43,176 bases of DNA from an uncultured Clostridia bacterium (GCA_937894515.1 CALCRH010000092.1:1-43176); one strand, 5' to 3'; counted from the stretch's first letter, positions 14,549 through 21,036 are shown. A program made the numbers and translations. Notes: generated by a model from the sequence alone, not told the origin.

Positions 14549-14813
14549 GGATGAAATCCTCCTTACTCCAATTGTTTTCTGCCATAGCTTTTAGCTGCCC
14601 ATATCTGGCAAGTGCCGCACGTGTGTCCGCGTTTTTATGGGCAGCGTACTTTCCTTCGGGTCCGTACCCGATGTGGCACCGGCTGTGGCACAGCCACACG
14701 ACAAGCCCGTATTTCTCGGAAAGCGCTCTATTCTTCCCCGGGAAGATATGATGCCTGTCCAGCGGATCCTGTGCGCCGTTTCTCAGGCATAGCCAGCATT
14801 TCTTATCTTCCAT
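14520..14813 (-). CDS. HNH-like zinc-binding protein (possible nuclease)
   Basis: This 97-residue protein begins CWLCLRNGAQDPLDRHHIFP and continues with VWLCHSRCHIG, giving a four-Cys zinc site with the DRHH and later H residues expected of an HNH/treble-clef fold. A phage-typical HKNADTRAALARYGQ helix follows. It may be a nuclease in recombination, comparable in place to NinG. Activity is not certain. It starts directly at the stop of the NinB-like gene (TAATGG) and its end overlaps the initiator start. Confidence 0.78.
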   Translation of the reverse strand: MEDKKCWLCLRNGAQDPLDRHHIFPGKNRALSEKYGLVVWLCHSRCHIGYGPEGKYAAHKNADTRAALARYGQLKAMAENNWSKEDFIHVFGRNYLD

Positions 14814-15370
14814 TACTGTCCTCCCGGATACTGCTCCATGAGTGCCCTCATGGCCTGTGAGGTGTGGTCGATCCCAAGCTCCCGTGCATCCGTCAGAACG
14901 GATTCCACCAGCCTGGAAAATTCTTTCGTGTCATACTGGGAGCTGCCGTAGTACATCCGGCAGGTCAGCCGGAGTCCGTCCCCGGTCTCGTCCACGTCCA
15001 CCACATCGCACACCCAGCCGATGCCGTTGCTTCGCCAGATCCCTTCCAGCTTCGGGAAGTCCTCTGCCCTGCATTCCTGGGTGATGTAGTTATTGGATTC
15101 GTGAATGTACTTCCGGTATAGGTCGTCGGCGTTTGCCTTCGGGTCGTTCTTCTGGAGCACGACGGCGATATCTCCCAGCAGCGCCCAGAGGAGCGCATTT
15201 GCGCTGAGCGAGCGTTTTTTAACCTTTGCTTTGACGGATAGCTCATATTGCTTCTTGCCGTCAAACATATCGCACAGCCCCTGCGCATCCTGGATGGAGG
15301 GGACGAGGAAGCTCACCCTCGCCCCGTCCCGTCCGAAGCTCCATTCAGGAGCCGTCACATCAACCGGCAT
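14813..15370 (-). CDS. NinB-like recombination protein
   Basis: This 185-residue protein contains KAKVKKRSLSANALLWALLG and then DLYRKYIHESNNYITQ and a GSSQYDTKEFSRLVESVLTD stretch, as in NinB/ORF family proteins. These bind single-stranded DNA and help annealing recombination. It lies between the annealing protein gene and the HNH-like gene, and its start overlaps the former by 11 bases. Confidence 0.82.
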   Translation of the reverse strand: MPVDVTAPEWSFGRDGARVSFLVPSIQDAQGLCDMFDGKKQYELSVKAKVKKRSLSANALLWALLGDIAVVLQKNDPKANADDLYRKYIHESNNYITQECRAEDFPKLEGIWRSNGIGWVCDVVDVDETGDGLRLTCRMYYGSSQYDTKEFSRLVESVLTDARELGIDHTSQAMRALMEQYPGGQ

Positions 15371-15944
15371 TGCTCTTCACCCATGTGCTGAATGCCCGAA
15401 TCGCAGCCTTCATGTCCTCGTCACGCCCCTCTTTGAGGTACTTGGAAACATAGCTGAGATCCTTACGCCACACATCCTGCAAGGTCTCCCCCAGGTAGTC
15501 GCCTTCCTTGAACCGGGCCATCTTGAAGTCCTGTCGAGGGGCCGCAGCTGCCTGCTCGTCGCCCGGCAGATCCTCACCGGCGTAGATGTAGAGACCAAGT
15601 CCGTGCCGTGCAACAGCTTTGGTGAGGCTCCGCTGGATCGCCTTGTTCACATCAAAGGATGTAACTTTGTCGGCCTGGATGCTGTTGTTACGGTGATCCA
15701 TCACCGGCAGGTACTCGATGTGCTCGATGTCGTTTACGGTAACGCCGGTCTTTACCCAGCAGGTTCTGCCGTCTGTGTGGTAGTTCCACCCGTTGGCATT
15801 TTCATAGATGGTGTACTGGGCATCCGGGAAGAGCTTCTTGACCTCACCCCAGGCATAAGCCCAACTCAAATAAGTAAGGCCGTTCTTCTTCTCGGTCTTG
15901 TCGTTTACGTTAATCGCATTCAATGTCTGAAAGTAATTTTCCAC
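15360..15944 (-). CDS. Single-strand annealing protein, DUF1071 family
   Basis: This 194-residue protein reads ENYFQTLNAINVNDKTEKKN and then GLTYLSWAYAWGEVKKLFPD, followed by VKTGVTVNDIEHIEYLPVMD and AIQRSLTKAVARHGLGLYIY. This is the DUF1071 branch of phage annealing proteins (Sak/RdgA-like). It pairs complementary strands at recombining ends. I chose GTG at 15944, which has AGGAGG upstream and gives the family's usual start; the ATG six codons earlier overlaps that site. Confidence 0.88.
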   Translation of the reverse strand: MENYFQTLNAINVNDKTEKKNGLTYLSWAYAWGEVKKLFPDAQYTIYENANGWNYHTDGRTCWVKTGVTVNDIEHIEYLPVMDHRNNSIQADKVTSFDVNKAIQRSLTKAVARHGLGLYIYAGEDLPGDEQAAAAPRQDFKMARFKEGDYLGETLQDVWRKDLSYVSKYLKEGRDEDMKAAIRAFSTWVKSNAG

Positions 15945-16158
15945 TTTCGTCTTCCTCCTCAATCCAAAAATCTAACGGGCAATTGAAATCCACAAGTGAT
16001 GTGTCGTGGATCTTAAGCCCTGTCAATCTGCACTTGTTTTGCGAATATGTCTCCAAAAAATGGCATGCTGAGCAGCACACCCATAGAGGATCAAAGTCCA
16101 GCACGATGGTCGCGTGGACTGTCCGCTTCCGGGAGCGCTTAACCTCGAAATCACGCAT
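15910..16158 (-). CDS. Hypothetical Cys-rich protein
   Basis: This 82-residue protein has a basic start (MRDFEVKRSRKRTVHATIVL) and then PLWVCCSACHFLETYSQNKC and later single cysteines, so it may bind a metal. The C-terminus is acidic and overlaps the annealing-protein start. It begins inside the end of the gene before it. Family unknown. Confidence 0.65.
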   Translation of the reverse strand: MRDFEVKRSRKRTVHATIVLDFDPLWVCCSACHFLETYSQNKCRLTGLKIHDTSLVDFNCPLDFWIEEEDESGKLLSDIECD

Positions 16159-16381
16159 AACAGTAGCTCACGCTTTCGTGCTTCAGAGGCTTGAAGAACC
16201 GACCGACGCAGTCCTCGCAAAGGATCAGGTCACCCATCTCCCATTCCAGGGCTTTCTCACCCTCTTCGATCTCACCGCCGCAGCAGTTGCAGGTTGCGAT
16301 TCTCGCCCGGAATTCCCGGTTCGCTTCCCGGTCCCACCTTTCAAAATCCAAAGCAGGATTGTCGCTGAAAAAATAACTCAT
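16151..16381 (-). CDS. Zinc-ribbon small protein
   Basis: This 76-residue protein has RIATCNCCGGEIEEGEKALE and LILCEDCVGRFF, a CxxC...CxxC zinc ribbon. It starts at ATG 16381 with GGAGGAATTGCA. That site overlaps the -35 of the oppositely directed small-RNA promoter, so the two signals may interfere. Function unknown. Confidence 0.72.
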   Translation of the reverse strand: MSYFFSDNPALDFERWDREANREFRARIATCNCCGGEIEEGEKALEWEMGDLILCEDCVGRFFKPLKHESVSYCYA

Positions 16382-16409
16382 TGCAATTCCTCCATTATTG
16401 TGTTATAAT
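16381..16409 (+). promoter_or_regulatory. Promoter of the predicted small RNA
   Basis: TTGCAA (16381-16386), a 17-base spacer and TATAAT (16404-16409) with an extended -10 TG (TGTTATAAT) face right. They lie in a gap between two leftward genes. A terminator follows about 70 bases downstream with no ORF between. Confidence 0.7.
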
Positions 16410-16415
16410 GCAGGT

Positions 16416-16481
16416 GGTTCTTTCGTGTAGATCCACCTCTTATCCAGCCGCTCCGTGGTCGCTCACGGGGCGGTCTTTTTT
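16416..16481 (+). ncRNA. Predicted ~66-nt small RNA with two hairpins
   Basis: Downstream of the extended -10 promoter lie a first hairpin, AGGTGG (16412-16417) with CCACCT (16433-16438), and a strong terminator hairpin, CCGCTCCGTG (16448-16457) with CACGGGGCGG (16464-16473), followed by TCTTTTTT. The hairpin 1 stem slightly precedes the estimated start, so the true start may be nearer 16411. There is no reading frame. The last bases are antisense to the stop codon of the gene ending at 16480. The AGGTGG segment resembles a ribosome binding site and could be a pairing region. Transcription is inferred only. Confidence 0.5.
16448..16481 (+). terminator. Rho-independent terminator of the predicted small RNA
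   Basis: A 10-bp stem with one G-T pair and a GTCGCT loop is followed by TCTTTTTT on the plus strand. On the minus strand no T tract follows the stem, so leftward early transcription should pass. Confidence 0.85.
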
Positions 16482-16689
16482 ATCTTCCGAACAGCCAGCG
16501 CCGGGGCACCGGGTGCGGTGTGTTGACCATGGCGATGACCTCCATATCGGCCTCGTTCTGGGCCATCTGGTCAGCAGCCAAATCGTTCAGCCGCGTCCGC
16601 AGCTCCTTGTTTTCTGCTTCCAGTACAGCGATCCGCTTCTTCATGGAGTGGAATACGTTCTGGATCTTTTCAATCTCTTCCCGCTGCAT
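16480..16689 (-). CDS. Small coiled-coil protein
   Basis: This 69-residue protein is mostly one long heptad-like helix (EEIEKIQNVFHSMKKRIAVL and EAENKELRTRLNDLAADQMA), ending in a basic proline-containing tail (PHPVPRRWLFGR). A dimeric coiled coil is likely. The ATG at 16689 follows AAAGGAGGG at good spacing; the upstream in-frame ATG lies in the previous gene. Function unknown. Confidence 0.7.
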   Translation of the reverse strand: MQREEIEKIQNVFHSMKKRIAVLEAENKELRTRLNDLAADQMAQNEADMEVIAMVNTPHPVPRRWLFGR

Positions 16690-16703
16690 TTCTTTCCCTC
16701 CTT

Positions 16704-16865
16704 TCAGTCCTTCCATTTCGGAAGGCGTTTTTCCTGATCTGAAATCCGGTGCCGGATTACCAGAGTGTCCGCTGTCTCCTGCACCACCAGCCAGTTCTCC
16801 CAGTTCAGCCGGAACTTCTGGATCAGCTGCCGCTGCTTGACGGTCGGTTTCTTCCCCTGTCTCAC
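16704..16865 (-). CDS. DUF6906-like small protein
   Basis: This 53-residue protein starts with GTG (16865), overlapping the previous stop (CTGTGAGACAGG). It reads RQGKKPTVKQRQLIQKFRLN then WENWLVVQETADTLVIRHR, the compact pattern of the DUF6906 family found in Bacillota phages. The conserved KPT-K---I and NWLVV parts are clear. Role unknown. Confidence 0.75.
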   Translation of the reverse strand: MRQGKKPTVKQRQLIQKFRLNWENWLVVQETADTLVIRHRISDQEKRLPKWKD

Positions 16866-17011
16866 AGCGTCATCACCGCCAATCCGATCATCGCAGACAT
16901 GATGACGACGCTGCCTGCCAGACCGATGATCGCCTGGTTGACGAGCTTGCCGTGGTAACCGAGCATCCAGTCGCAGATGCGGATAACAGCTCTCGCGGTG
17001 GTCTTACTCAT
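16862..17011 (-). CDS. Small single-pass membrane protein
   Basis: This 49-residue protein starts MSKTTARAVIRICDWMLGYH and ends with a hydrophobic segment (QAIIGLAGSVVIMSAMIGLA) that would span the membrane once. It is joined to its neighbours by ATGA and GTGA overlaps on each side. Function unknown; early membrane-acting proteins of phages often affect host physiology. Confidence 0.68.
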   Translation of the reverse strand: MSKTTARAVIRICDWMLGYHGKLVNQAIIGLAGSVVIMSAMIGLAVMTL

Positions 17012-17220
17012 ACCTCTGCCCCCATCTCCCGGAGGAACGCCAGCAGATCCTTGCGGAAGATCTCAACGGTGCGCCGCCCTGTGTTTCCCACGCTGACGAT
17101 CCGACCGAAGGGATAGAACCCTTCTGCGATTCCGTCCGCCAGCCTCATGTGACTGACCTTCCAGCCGTGATCCCGGCAGATCTTCTCTGCCTCATGCGTG
17201 TTTACTGTCAGCTTTTCCAT
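17008..17220 (-). CDS. Excisionase-like small DNA-binding protein
   Basis: This 70-residue protein resembles small winged-helix excisionase and MerR-type proteins. HEAEKICRDHGWKVSHMRLA forms a helix-turn-helix-like start, RIVSVGNTGRRTVEIFRKD gives the wing, and a final helix is LLAFLREMGAEV. It is the second gene of the leftward early operon, which suits control of excision with the integrase at 19634. ATG 17220 has a clear AAGGAGGCAACC site. Confidence 0.65.
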   Translation of the reverse strand: MEKLTVNTHEAEKICRDHGWKVSHMRLADGIAEGFYPFGRIVSVGNTGRRTVEIFRKDLLAFLREMGAEV

Positions 17221-17347
17221 CGGTTGCCTCCTTGTTTGTGTCGGCCTTGGCATCGACCCAGCCTTTGATGTACTTGCGGTCTCCCTTATCCAGCTTCAGG
17301 TAGTTCTCCATCAGCTCCTTGGCAGCTTTCTTGTCCTCTGCGCTCAT
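17192..17347 (-). CDS. Small hydrophilic helical protein, first gene of the early operon
   Basis: This 51-residue protein reads MSAEDKKAAKELMENYLKLD then KGDRKYIKGWVDAKADTNKE. The KLDKGDRKYIKGW stretch is common in short phage and plasmid proteins that follow an early promoter. It has a strong AAGGAGGGCAACC site, and its start lies about 60 bases from the -10 of the leftward promoter. Its end overlaps the excisionase-like gene by 29 bases. Function unknown, possibly DNA-binding. Confidence 0.72.
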   Translation of the reverse strand: MSAEDKKAAKELMENYLKLDKGDRKYIKGWVDAKADTNKEATDGKADSKHA

Positions 17348-17390
17348 TGGTTGCCCTCCTTATTAAATTATTAGTTTTGGGTTGCGTGAT

Positions 17391-17494
17391 GTTCTTTGCA
17401 TGATCATCATACATCCTTCTAAGAACTTTGTCAAGAACTTTTTGTTCTTTCGCTGAACTTTTTTCTTGACAGCAGAAATCTCCTATGATAAGAT
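17391..17494. promoter_or_regulatory. Divergent early/repressor promoters with repressor operators
   Basis: The leftward promoter is TTGACA (17429-17434, minus strand), a 17-base spacer and TATGAT (17406-17411). The rightward one is TTGACA (17466-17471), 17 bases and TAAGAT (17489-17494). Half-sites AAGAAC/GTTCTT occur at 17391-17396, 17421-17426, 17433-17438 and 17444-17449. The last two form the palindrome AAGAACTTTTTGTTCTT, which touches the leftward -35. This is a lambda-like switch, with the Xre repressor as the obvious ligand. Confidence 0.85.
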
Positions 17495-17517
17495 AAATCC
17501 ACAAGGAGGTGATACCG

Positions 17518-17913
17518 ATGATGACAGAAAACGAGCGCATTCGCCTTGTTCGGAAGCGTCTTGGACTTACAATGGAAGCATTCGGTAAAAAGATCGGCGT
17601 TGCAAAGAATACAATTTCGCAGGTTGAAAGCGGAACGAATAATGTTTCAAACCAACTTCGCACAGCGATCATCCGTGAATTCAATGTAAACGAAGAATGG
17701 CTGCGCACCGGAGCCGGTGGTGACGAGGATTCCAATATCTTCCCGGCGGTGTCAGAAGAGGATCTGCTTACGGATCTCTTTGCGGAAATTATCGGCTCTC
17801 CGGCAGATGATTCCATCCGCGCCCTGGCTTCCGCATTTGCACGTTTGACAAGTGAACAGCGGCGGCAGGCCGCAGATCTGGCAAAAGCCCTTGCGGATGC
17901 TTACAACAAATAA
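17518..17913 (+). CDS. Xre-family prophage repressor (CI-like)
   Basis: This 131-residue protein has an N-terminal Xre helix-turn-helix (ENERIRLVRKRLGLTMEAFG, then KKIGVAKNTISQVESGTNNV). A helical C-terminal part ends EQRRQAADLAKALADAYNK and has no RecA-type self-cleavage domain. It is divergent from the early operon and should hold the lysogenic state by binding the AAGAAC/GTTCTT sites. I chose ATG 17518, 7 bases after AAGGAGGT; a GTG at 17509 lies in the ribosome site, and a second ATG follows at 17521. Confidence 0.9.
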   Translation: MMTENERIRLVRKRLGLTMEAFGKKIGVAKNTISQVESGTNNVSNQLRTAIIREFNVNEEWLRTGAGGDEDSNIFPAVSEEDLLTDLFAEIIGSPADDSIRALASAFARLTSEQRRQAADLAKALADAYNK

Positions 17914-17917
17914 AAAA

Positions 17918-17947
17918 AGGACGAGCCGCAAAAGCTCGTCCTTTCCT
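17918..17947 (+). terminator. Terminator after the repressor gene
   Basis: AGGACGAGC (17918-17926) pairs with GCTCGTCCT (17934-17942), with TTTCC after it. The T run is short but the stem is strong. The A run before it would give a T run for leftward transcripts of the small gene at 17963-18070. Confidence 0.78.
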
Positions 17948-17962
17948 ATTCACTTGTGTTAC

Positions 17963-18070
17963 CTAACTTCGGCTTATCTTTAATACAAACCGATAGAGCA
18001 CCCGGATGCAATTTTCATCCAGTCCGTTCATCCTTTCGTGAATATATTGAATCATTGCATCTTTGCTCAT
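17963..18070 (-). CDS. 35-residue protein, short helical type, unknown function
   Basis: This very short minus-strand gene reads MSKDAMIQYIHERMNGLDEN then CIRVLYRFVLKISRS. The pattern of an acidic first helix followed by a hydrophobic I-RVLYRFVL helix is one I have seen in tiny proteins beside Xre regulators of Clostridia mobile elements. It has an AAAGGGGAATTAC site and a TATAAT -10 on the minus strand at 18109-18114. It faces the repressor's 3' end. Confidence 0.55.
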   Translation of the reverse strand: MSKDAMIQYIHERMNGLDENCIRVLYRFVLKISRS

Positions 18071-18108
18071 TGTAATTCCCCTTTCTTAAATCGAACCTAT
18101 GTTTGAAT

Positions 18109-18139
18109 ATTATACTTTTTAAAGTACGTTATAACGTAC
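18109..18139. promoter_or_regulatory. Perfect 16-bp palindrome with divergent promoter elements
   Basis: GTACGTTATAACGTAC (18124-18139) is a perfect palindrome just before the ribosome site of the membrane-protein gene. A minus-strand TATAAT (18109-18114) serves the 35-codon gene, and its -35 position falls inside the palindrome. TTGAAT at 18103 is a weak rightward -35. This suggests an operator controlling both genes. Confidence 0.6.
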
Positions 18140-18154
18140 AATAGGAGGAAATGT

Positions 18155-18661
18155 ATGGATAACAACAAGGACAATATCAACCACTCTATAAAAGGGATTG
18201 AACACATCGCCTCATGTGATATTTATCCTTTTAGGAAGGACAACACGCCAAAGAAAACCATATTAAAAGATTTAGTATGCAGCATTGCTATATTCGTTCT
18301 TTTTTATGTGATTTCGACGATTATTGTAGCGATTTTATCAGTTGTTTTTTATTACATTGGTTCTATTCCAATTATTGGGGCAATCGCTGCTTTCTTCATT
18401 AACCCAACCGGTCAGAATCCAACATTCATATTGTACAGCATAACATTTTATTTTACGGTCGCATGCCTTATAAAAATTGCGGATCTTATGTTCAAAAGCG
18501 GTGATGGACAAAACCGTATGATTACTTTCCGTATTTTTGGAGTATTGCTCGCACTATTTAGCATTGTGAATCTTATTTATAATATTTCTCTTCATGCACC
18601 GATACTTGTAAACGCAATGGAAATTGCATTGGGTGTATTCTTCTTGCTGATTTCCAAATAA
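18155..18661 (+). CDS. Multi-pass membrane protein of the lysogeny island (superinfection-exclusion candidate)
   Basis: This 168-residue protein has a soluble head of about 38 residues followed by four or five hydrophobic spans (about 39-62, 63-80, 88-106, 119-136, 145-166). The head contains HSIKGIEHIASCD (about residues 10-22), strikingly like NRSIKGIEDIASTD and HSVSGIEEIASTE at module borders of the 3025-residue ejection protein. The gene is visibly more A/T-rich than the rest of the genome and sits in the lysogenic transcript, so it is probably an acquired lysogenic-conversion gene. A membrane protein sharing a tag with the injected protein could block incoming related phages. This is inference. 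Confidence 0.8.
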   Translation: MDNNKDNINHSIKGIEHIASCDIYPFRKDNTPKKTILKDLVCSIAIFVLFYVISTIIVAILSVVFYYIGSIPIIGAIAAFFINPTGQNPTFILYSITFYFTVACLIKIADLMFKSGDGQNRMITFRIFGVLLALFSIVNLIYNISLHAPILVNAMEIALGVFFLLISK

Positions 18662-18687
18662 CAATTTTGCTTAAATAGGAGGCAGCC

Positions 18688-19014
18688 ATGTCTAAGGAAT
18701 TAACGTTTGAAGTAGGGTTTTATGCACCCGAATATGGTGACGGTTATATCTATCCCGAAATCGAAGTATCTGCATCTGTATATAAGTACCTGAAGGAATG
18801 CTATCAAGAGTATTCCGAGATGGAGCTTGGAATGATTCTGGAATTTGATGACATCACCCCGGCGCAGAAAAAGAATGTGAAGGCGCTGATTGAAAAGCTG
18901 AATGCCGAACTTGAAGATGCCTGGGATCTGGAAGACCGTGGTGGTGAAATTCCCTGGGATGATCTTACAATCGCTTACAATGTCCAGCCGGATGATGAAT
19001 GGGAAGAAGATTAA
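18688..19014 (+). CDS. Acidic hypothetical protein of the lysogeny island
   Basis: This 108-residue soluble protein is very acidic (ending DDLTIAYNVQPDDEWEED). It has a beta-rich first half (LTFEVGFYAPEYGDGYIYPE) and a helical middle (AQKKNVKALIEKLNAELEDA). It follows the membrane protein by 26 bases with an AGGAGG site and is likely in the same transcript. I recognise no family. Confidence 0.72.
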   Translation: MSKELTFEVGFYAPEYGDGYIYPEIEVSASVYKYLKECYQEYSEMELGMILEFDDITPAQKKNVKALIEKLNAELEDAWDLEDRGGEIPWDDLTIAYNVQPDDEWEED

Positions 19015-19112
19015 CCTAATTCTACACCATAATTCTTCATTTGTCCGAAACGAACTGACGAATTTTGAAGATACCCCTGCCAAAAATGACCCAATGTTTT
19101 TTGGAATGCATC

Positions 19113-19127
19113 GTGACAAATTGTCAC
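19113..19127. promoter_or_regulatory. Operator-like palindrome before the second regulator
   Basis: GTGACAAATTGTCAC is a perfect 15-bp palindrome (central A) ending 15 bases before the GTG start of the regulator at 19143. Its place suggests autoregulation. I see no convincing -35/-10 pair next to it. Confidence 0.55.
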
Positions 19128-19142
19128 ATTGGAGATGGTAGT

Positions 19143-19628
19143 GTGGAAACTGAAAATATAAACGTGAAAATTGGCGCAAACCTCCGCAGGCTCCGGACCA
19201 ATCGAGGATGGAGTGCCGAGTATGCCGGTGAGCAAATGGATCTGACTGCCAGCAGCATACACAACTACGAAGCTGGCAGGCGGAAAATAACTCCCGAGCT
19301 TATCATGAAGGCCGCAGAGATTCTCAACTGCTCCATTCTGGACATCTTTTATGGCCCGGATGAAAACGGGAAAGAACTGAATGTCCTGTCCCCTGAGTCC
19401 TCCAAAATCATGCGGTACCTGGCAACTGACTGGGACGGCAATATCGAAGCGCTGGTAACCTTCATGGGCCTTGTCGCCATGCTGCCACCGGAGGAGCGCC
19501 GGGAAATCTACATGATCGTCACAATCACAAAGGACCGGCTGCTCCATGCCGGTACAATCAGGGCAGAGGATCTGCCGAAGAATCTTGCATATATGGAAGA
19601 GCAGCTGGGAAAGCTGTTTGAGGGGTGA
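19143..19628 (+). CDS. Xre-type transcriptional regulator with C-terminal helical domain
   Basis: This 161-residue protein begins with an Xre domain (GANLRRLRTNRGWSAEYAGE, QMDLTASSIHNYEAGRRKIT) and then a helical region (AAEILNCSILDIFYGPDENG, later ATDWDGNIEALVTFMGLVAM and MLPPEERREIYMIVTITKDR). I prefer GTG 19143, with GGAGAT 6 bases upstream, over the TTG near 19065, because the intervening stretch is not protein-like and holds a palindrome. It lies directly before the integrase and may control it. Confidence 0.8.
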   Translation: METENINVKIGANLRRLRTNRGWSAEYAGEQMDLTASSIHNYEAGRRKITPELIMKAAEILNCSILDIFYGPDENGKELNVLSPESSKIMRYLATDWDGNIEALVTFMGLVAMLPPEERREIYMIVTITKDRLLHAGTIRAEDLPKNLAYMEEQLGKLFEG

Positions 19629-19633
19629 CGAAG

Positions 19634-20731
19634 ATGCTCTGCGTAAAGTGCAAAAAGGAAATAGCGGACGGCTCCGTGTTCTGCAACTGGTGCGGGAAAA
19701 AGCAGATCGCAGAGCCGAAGAAGCATCGCCGCCGCGCAAACAGCACCGGAACGATTTACCGCCGCAAGGACAATTCCAAAAATCCGTGGATCGTCCAAAA
19801 GAATCACATCTACATATCCTCGCATCCGTCATATGCAGAGGCTCAGAAGGCTCTGGAGCGTCTCACAGACGATGAAATCACAGATAAGTACAACATGACC
19901 TTTGCCAAGGTTTACGACCTGTGGAGCCGTGAGCACTTCCGTACCATATCGAAATCCCACCAGGACGACTATTCCTCCTCCTATAACCGATGCCCAACGC
20001 TGCATGATCGGAAGTTCCGCTCTCTCCGAAAATCGGATTTCATGGATATAATTATCCGAATGGAGAAGGACGGATATGCGGAGTCAACCGTTGGAAAACA
20101 GATCCAGCTTTTCGGATCGATGTCCAAATGGGCCATGGCAGAGGACATCATTAAAGTAAACCATGCACAGTTTGTTTCCACAGTTGCCCGGCAGAAAAAA
20201 GAGACTCTGCCCTATACCAGGCAGGAGCTGCTTGCGATCCAGAAATGCACACTTCCGCAGGCCATGATCCTGCGTATTCTGATCGCAACAGGATGCCGAC
20301 CGAAGGATCTCTTCACGGCGAGGCTGGCTGATTGCCACAGCAACTATTTTGTTTCCGGCTCCAAGACAGAGGCCGGATATGACCGTGCAATCGGCGTTGC
20401 GGAATATGGCATTGCAGATTATACCATGCTGGTAATGATGGCAACAGCGGCAGGCTCTGAGCTTCTGATCGGCGGCTACGATGGCAATCGCAACTACAGC
20501 AACTGGGCAAAGCGTGAATATAAGGTTCTAAAAGATGAACTGCACCTTGGCGACAAAACGCCGTATTCCTCTCGCCATACATTTGCCACCATGGCAGCTG
20601 CATCCGGCATGCCGCCGGATCTGCTCCGCCGCCAGATGGGGCATAAAAACATTCATACAACCGACAGAATCTATAAGCACGTTGATGACCTAGCTATAGC
20701 AGAGAGTTCCGCAAAAGTCTCAATCTTGTGA
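19634..20731 (+). CDS. int: Tyrosine integrase with N-terminal zinc ribbon
   Basis: This 365-residue site-specific recombinase starts with a zinc ribbon (Cys3, Cys6, Cys17, Cys20: CVKCKKEIADGSVFCNWCGK). An arm-binding region follows (STGTIYRRKDNSKNPWIVQK), then a core-binding SAM-like domain and the catalytic domain. Catalytic residues are Arg222 (TGCRPKD), Lys244, Arg314 (YSSRHTFAT), His337 (GHKN) and nucleophile Tyr347 (IYKH). The usual His of the HxxR box is Tyr here, a known variant. It recombines attP just downstream with a tRNA-Val attB. ATG 19634 has GAGGGGTG upstream. Confidence 0.95.
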   Translation: MLCVKCKKEIADGSVFCNWCGKKQIAEPKKHRRRANSTGTIYRRKDNSKNPWIVQKNHIYISSHPSYAEAQKALERLTDDEITDKYNMTFAKVYDLWSREHFRTISKSHQDDYSSSYNRCPTLHDRKFRSLRKSDFMDIIIRMEKDGYAESTVGKQIQLFGSMSKWAMAEDIIKVNHAQFVSTVARQKKETLPYTRQELLAIQKCTLPQAMILRILIATGCRPKDLFTARLADCHSNYFVSGSKTEAGYDRAIGVAEYGIADYTMLVMMATAAGSELLIGGYDGNRNYSNWAKREYKVLKDELHLGDKTPYSSRHTFATMAAASGMPPDLLRRQMGHKNIHTTDRIYKHVDDLAIAESSAKVSIL

Positions 20732-20845
20732 CCTGTATGTAATTCGTATGTAGCCAACTTTTTCTAAATAGAAACAAAGTCGAATTATCTTATATCTTTT
20801 TATATAAATACATCTAAAACAAACCTAAGAATGTTCGGTTTTTAC

Positions 20846-20902
20846 CAGGTAGCGTGCTTGACGTGCGCAGGGTCAGCGGTTCGAGTCCGTTATCGTCCAC
20901 CA
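20846..20902 (+). other. 3' part of a tRNA-Val(GAC)-like gene (attP core, not a full tRNA)
   Basis: The T arm AGCGG-TTCGAGT-CCGTT (20875-20891) is perfect. It is followed by acceptor strand ATCGTCC, discriminator A and encoded CCA (20892-20902). Upstream, the TTGACGT loop flanked by a partly mispaired stem fits an anticodon arm with GAC. The 5' half of a tRNA is absent, so this is the segment that rebuilds the host tRNA after integration. Confidence 0.8.
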
Positions 20903-20908
20903 AAAACA

Positions 20909-20938
20909 CCCCAGAATCAAACGATTCTGGGGCTTTTT
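20909..20938 (+). terminator. Terminator after the tRNA-like core
   Basis: CCCCAGAATC (20909-20918) pairs perfectly with GATTCTGGGG (20923-20932), with an AAAC loop and CTTTTT after it. In the phage circle it can end integrase transcription. In the prophage it would lie downstream of the restored tRNA. Confidence 0.92.
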
Positions 20939-21036
20939 ATTATGTTTTCGTAACATTTTTGGGCTTTTTATAAGACCAAAAAATCATTCGTATGTAGTTC
21001 GTGTGTAACTACATCTTTTGTAATAAATTTGTAATG

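Larger units (their letters stand above)
20734..21010 (+). other. attP site: tRNA-type core flanked by paired arm-type repeats
   Basis: The 12-bp sequence ATTCGTATGTAG occurs at 20742-20753 and again at 20986-20997. A related copy lies next to each (TGTATGTAA just left of the first, TTCGTGTGTAA just right of the second). These pairs flank the tRNA-derived core at about 20846-20902. Paired arm sites around a core, immediately after the integrase gene, are what a tyrosine integrase attP should look like. The 322-base stretch 20732-21053 has no protein gene; it holds this site and two terminators. Confidence 0.82.

Noticed and set aside
20846..20902. A functional phage tRNA gene
   Set aside because: The acceptor 5' strand and most of the D arm are missing and the anticodon stem is imperfect, so it is only the attachment core.
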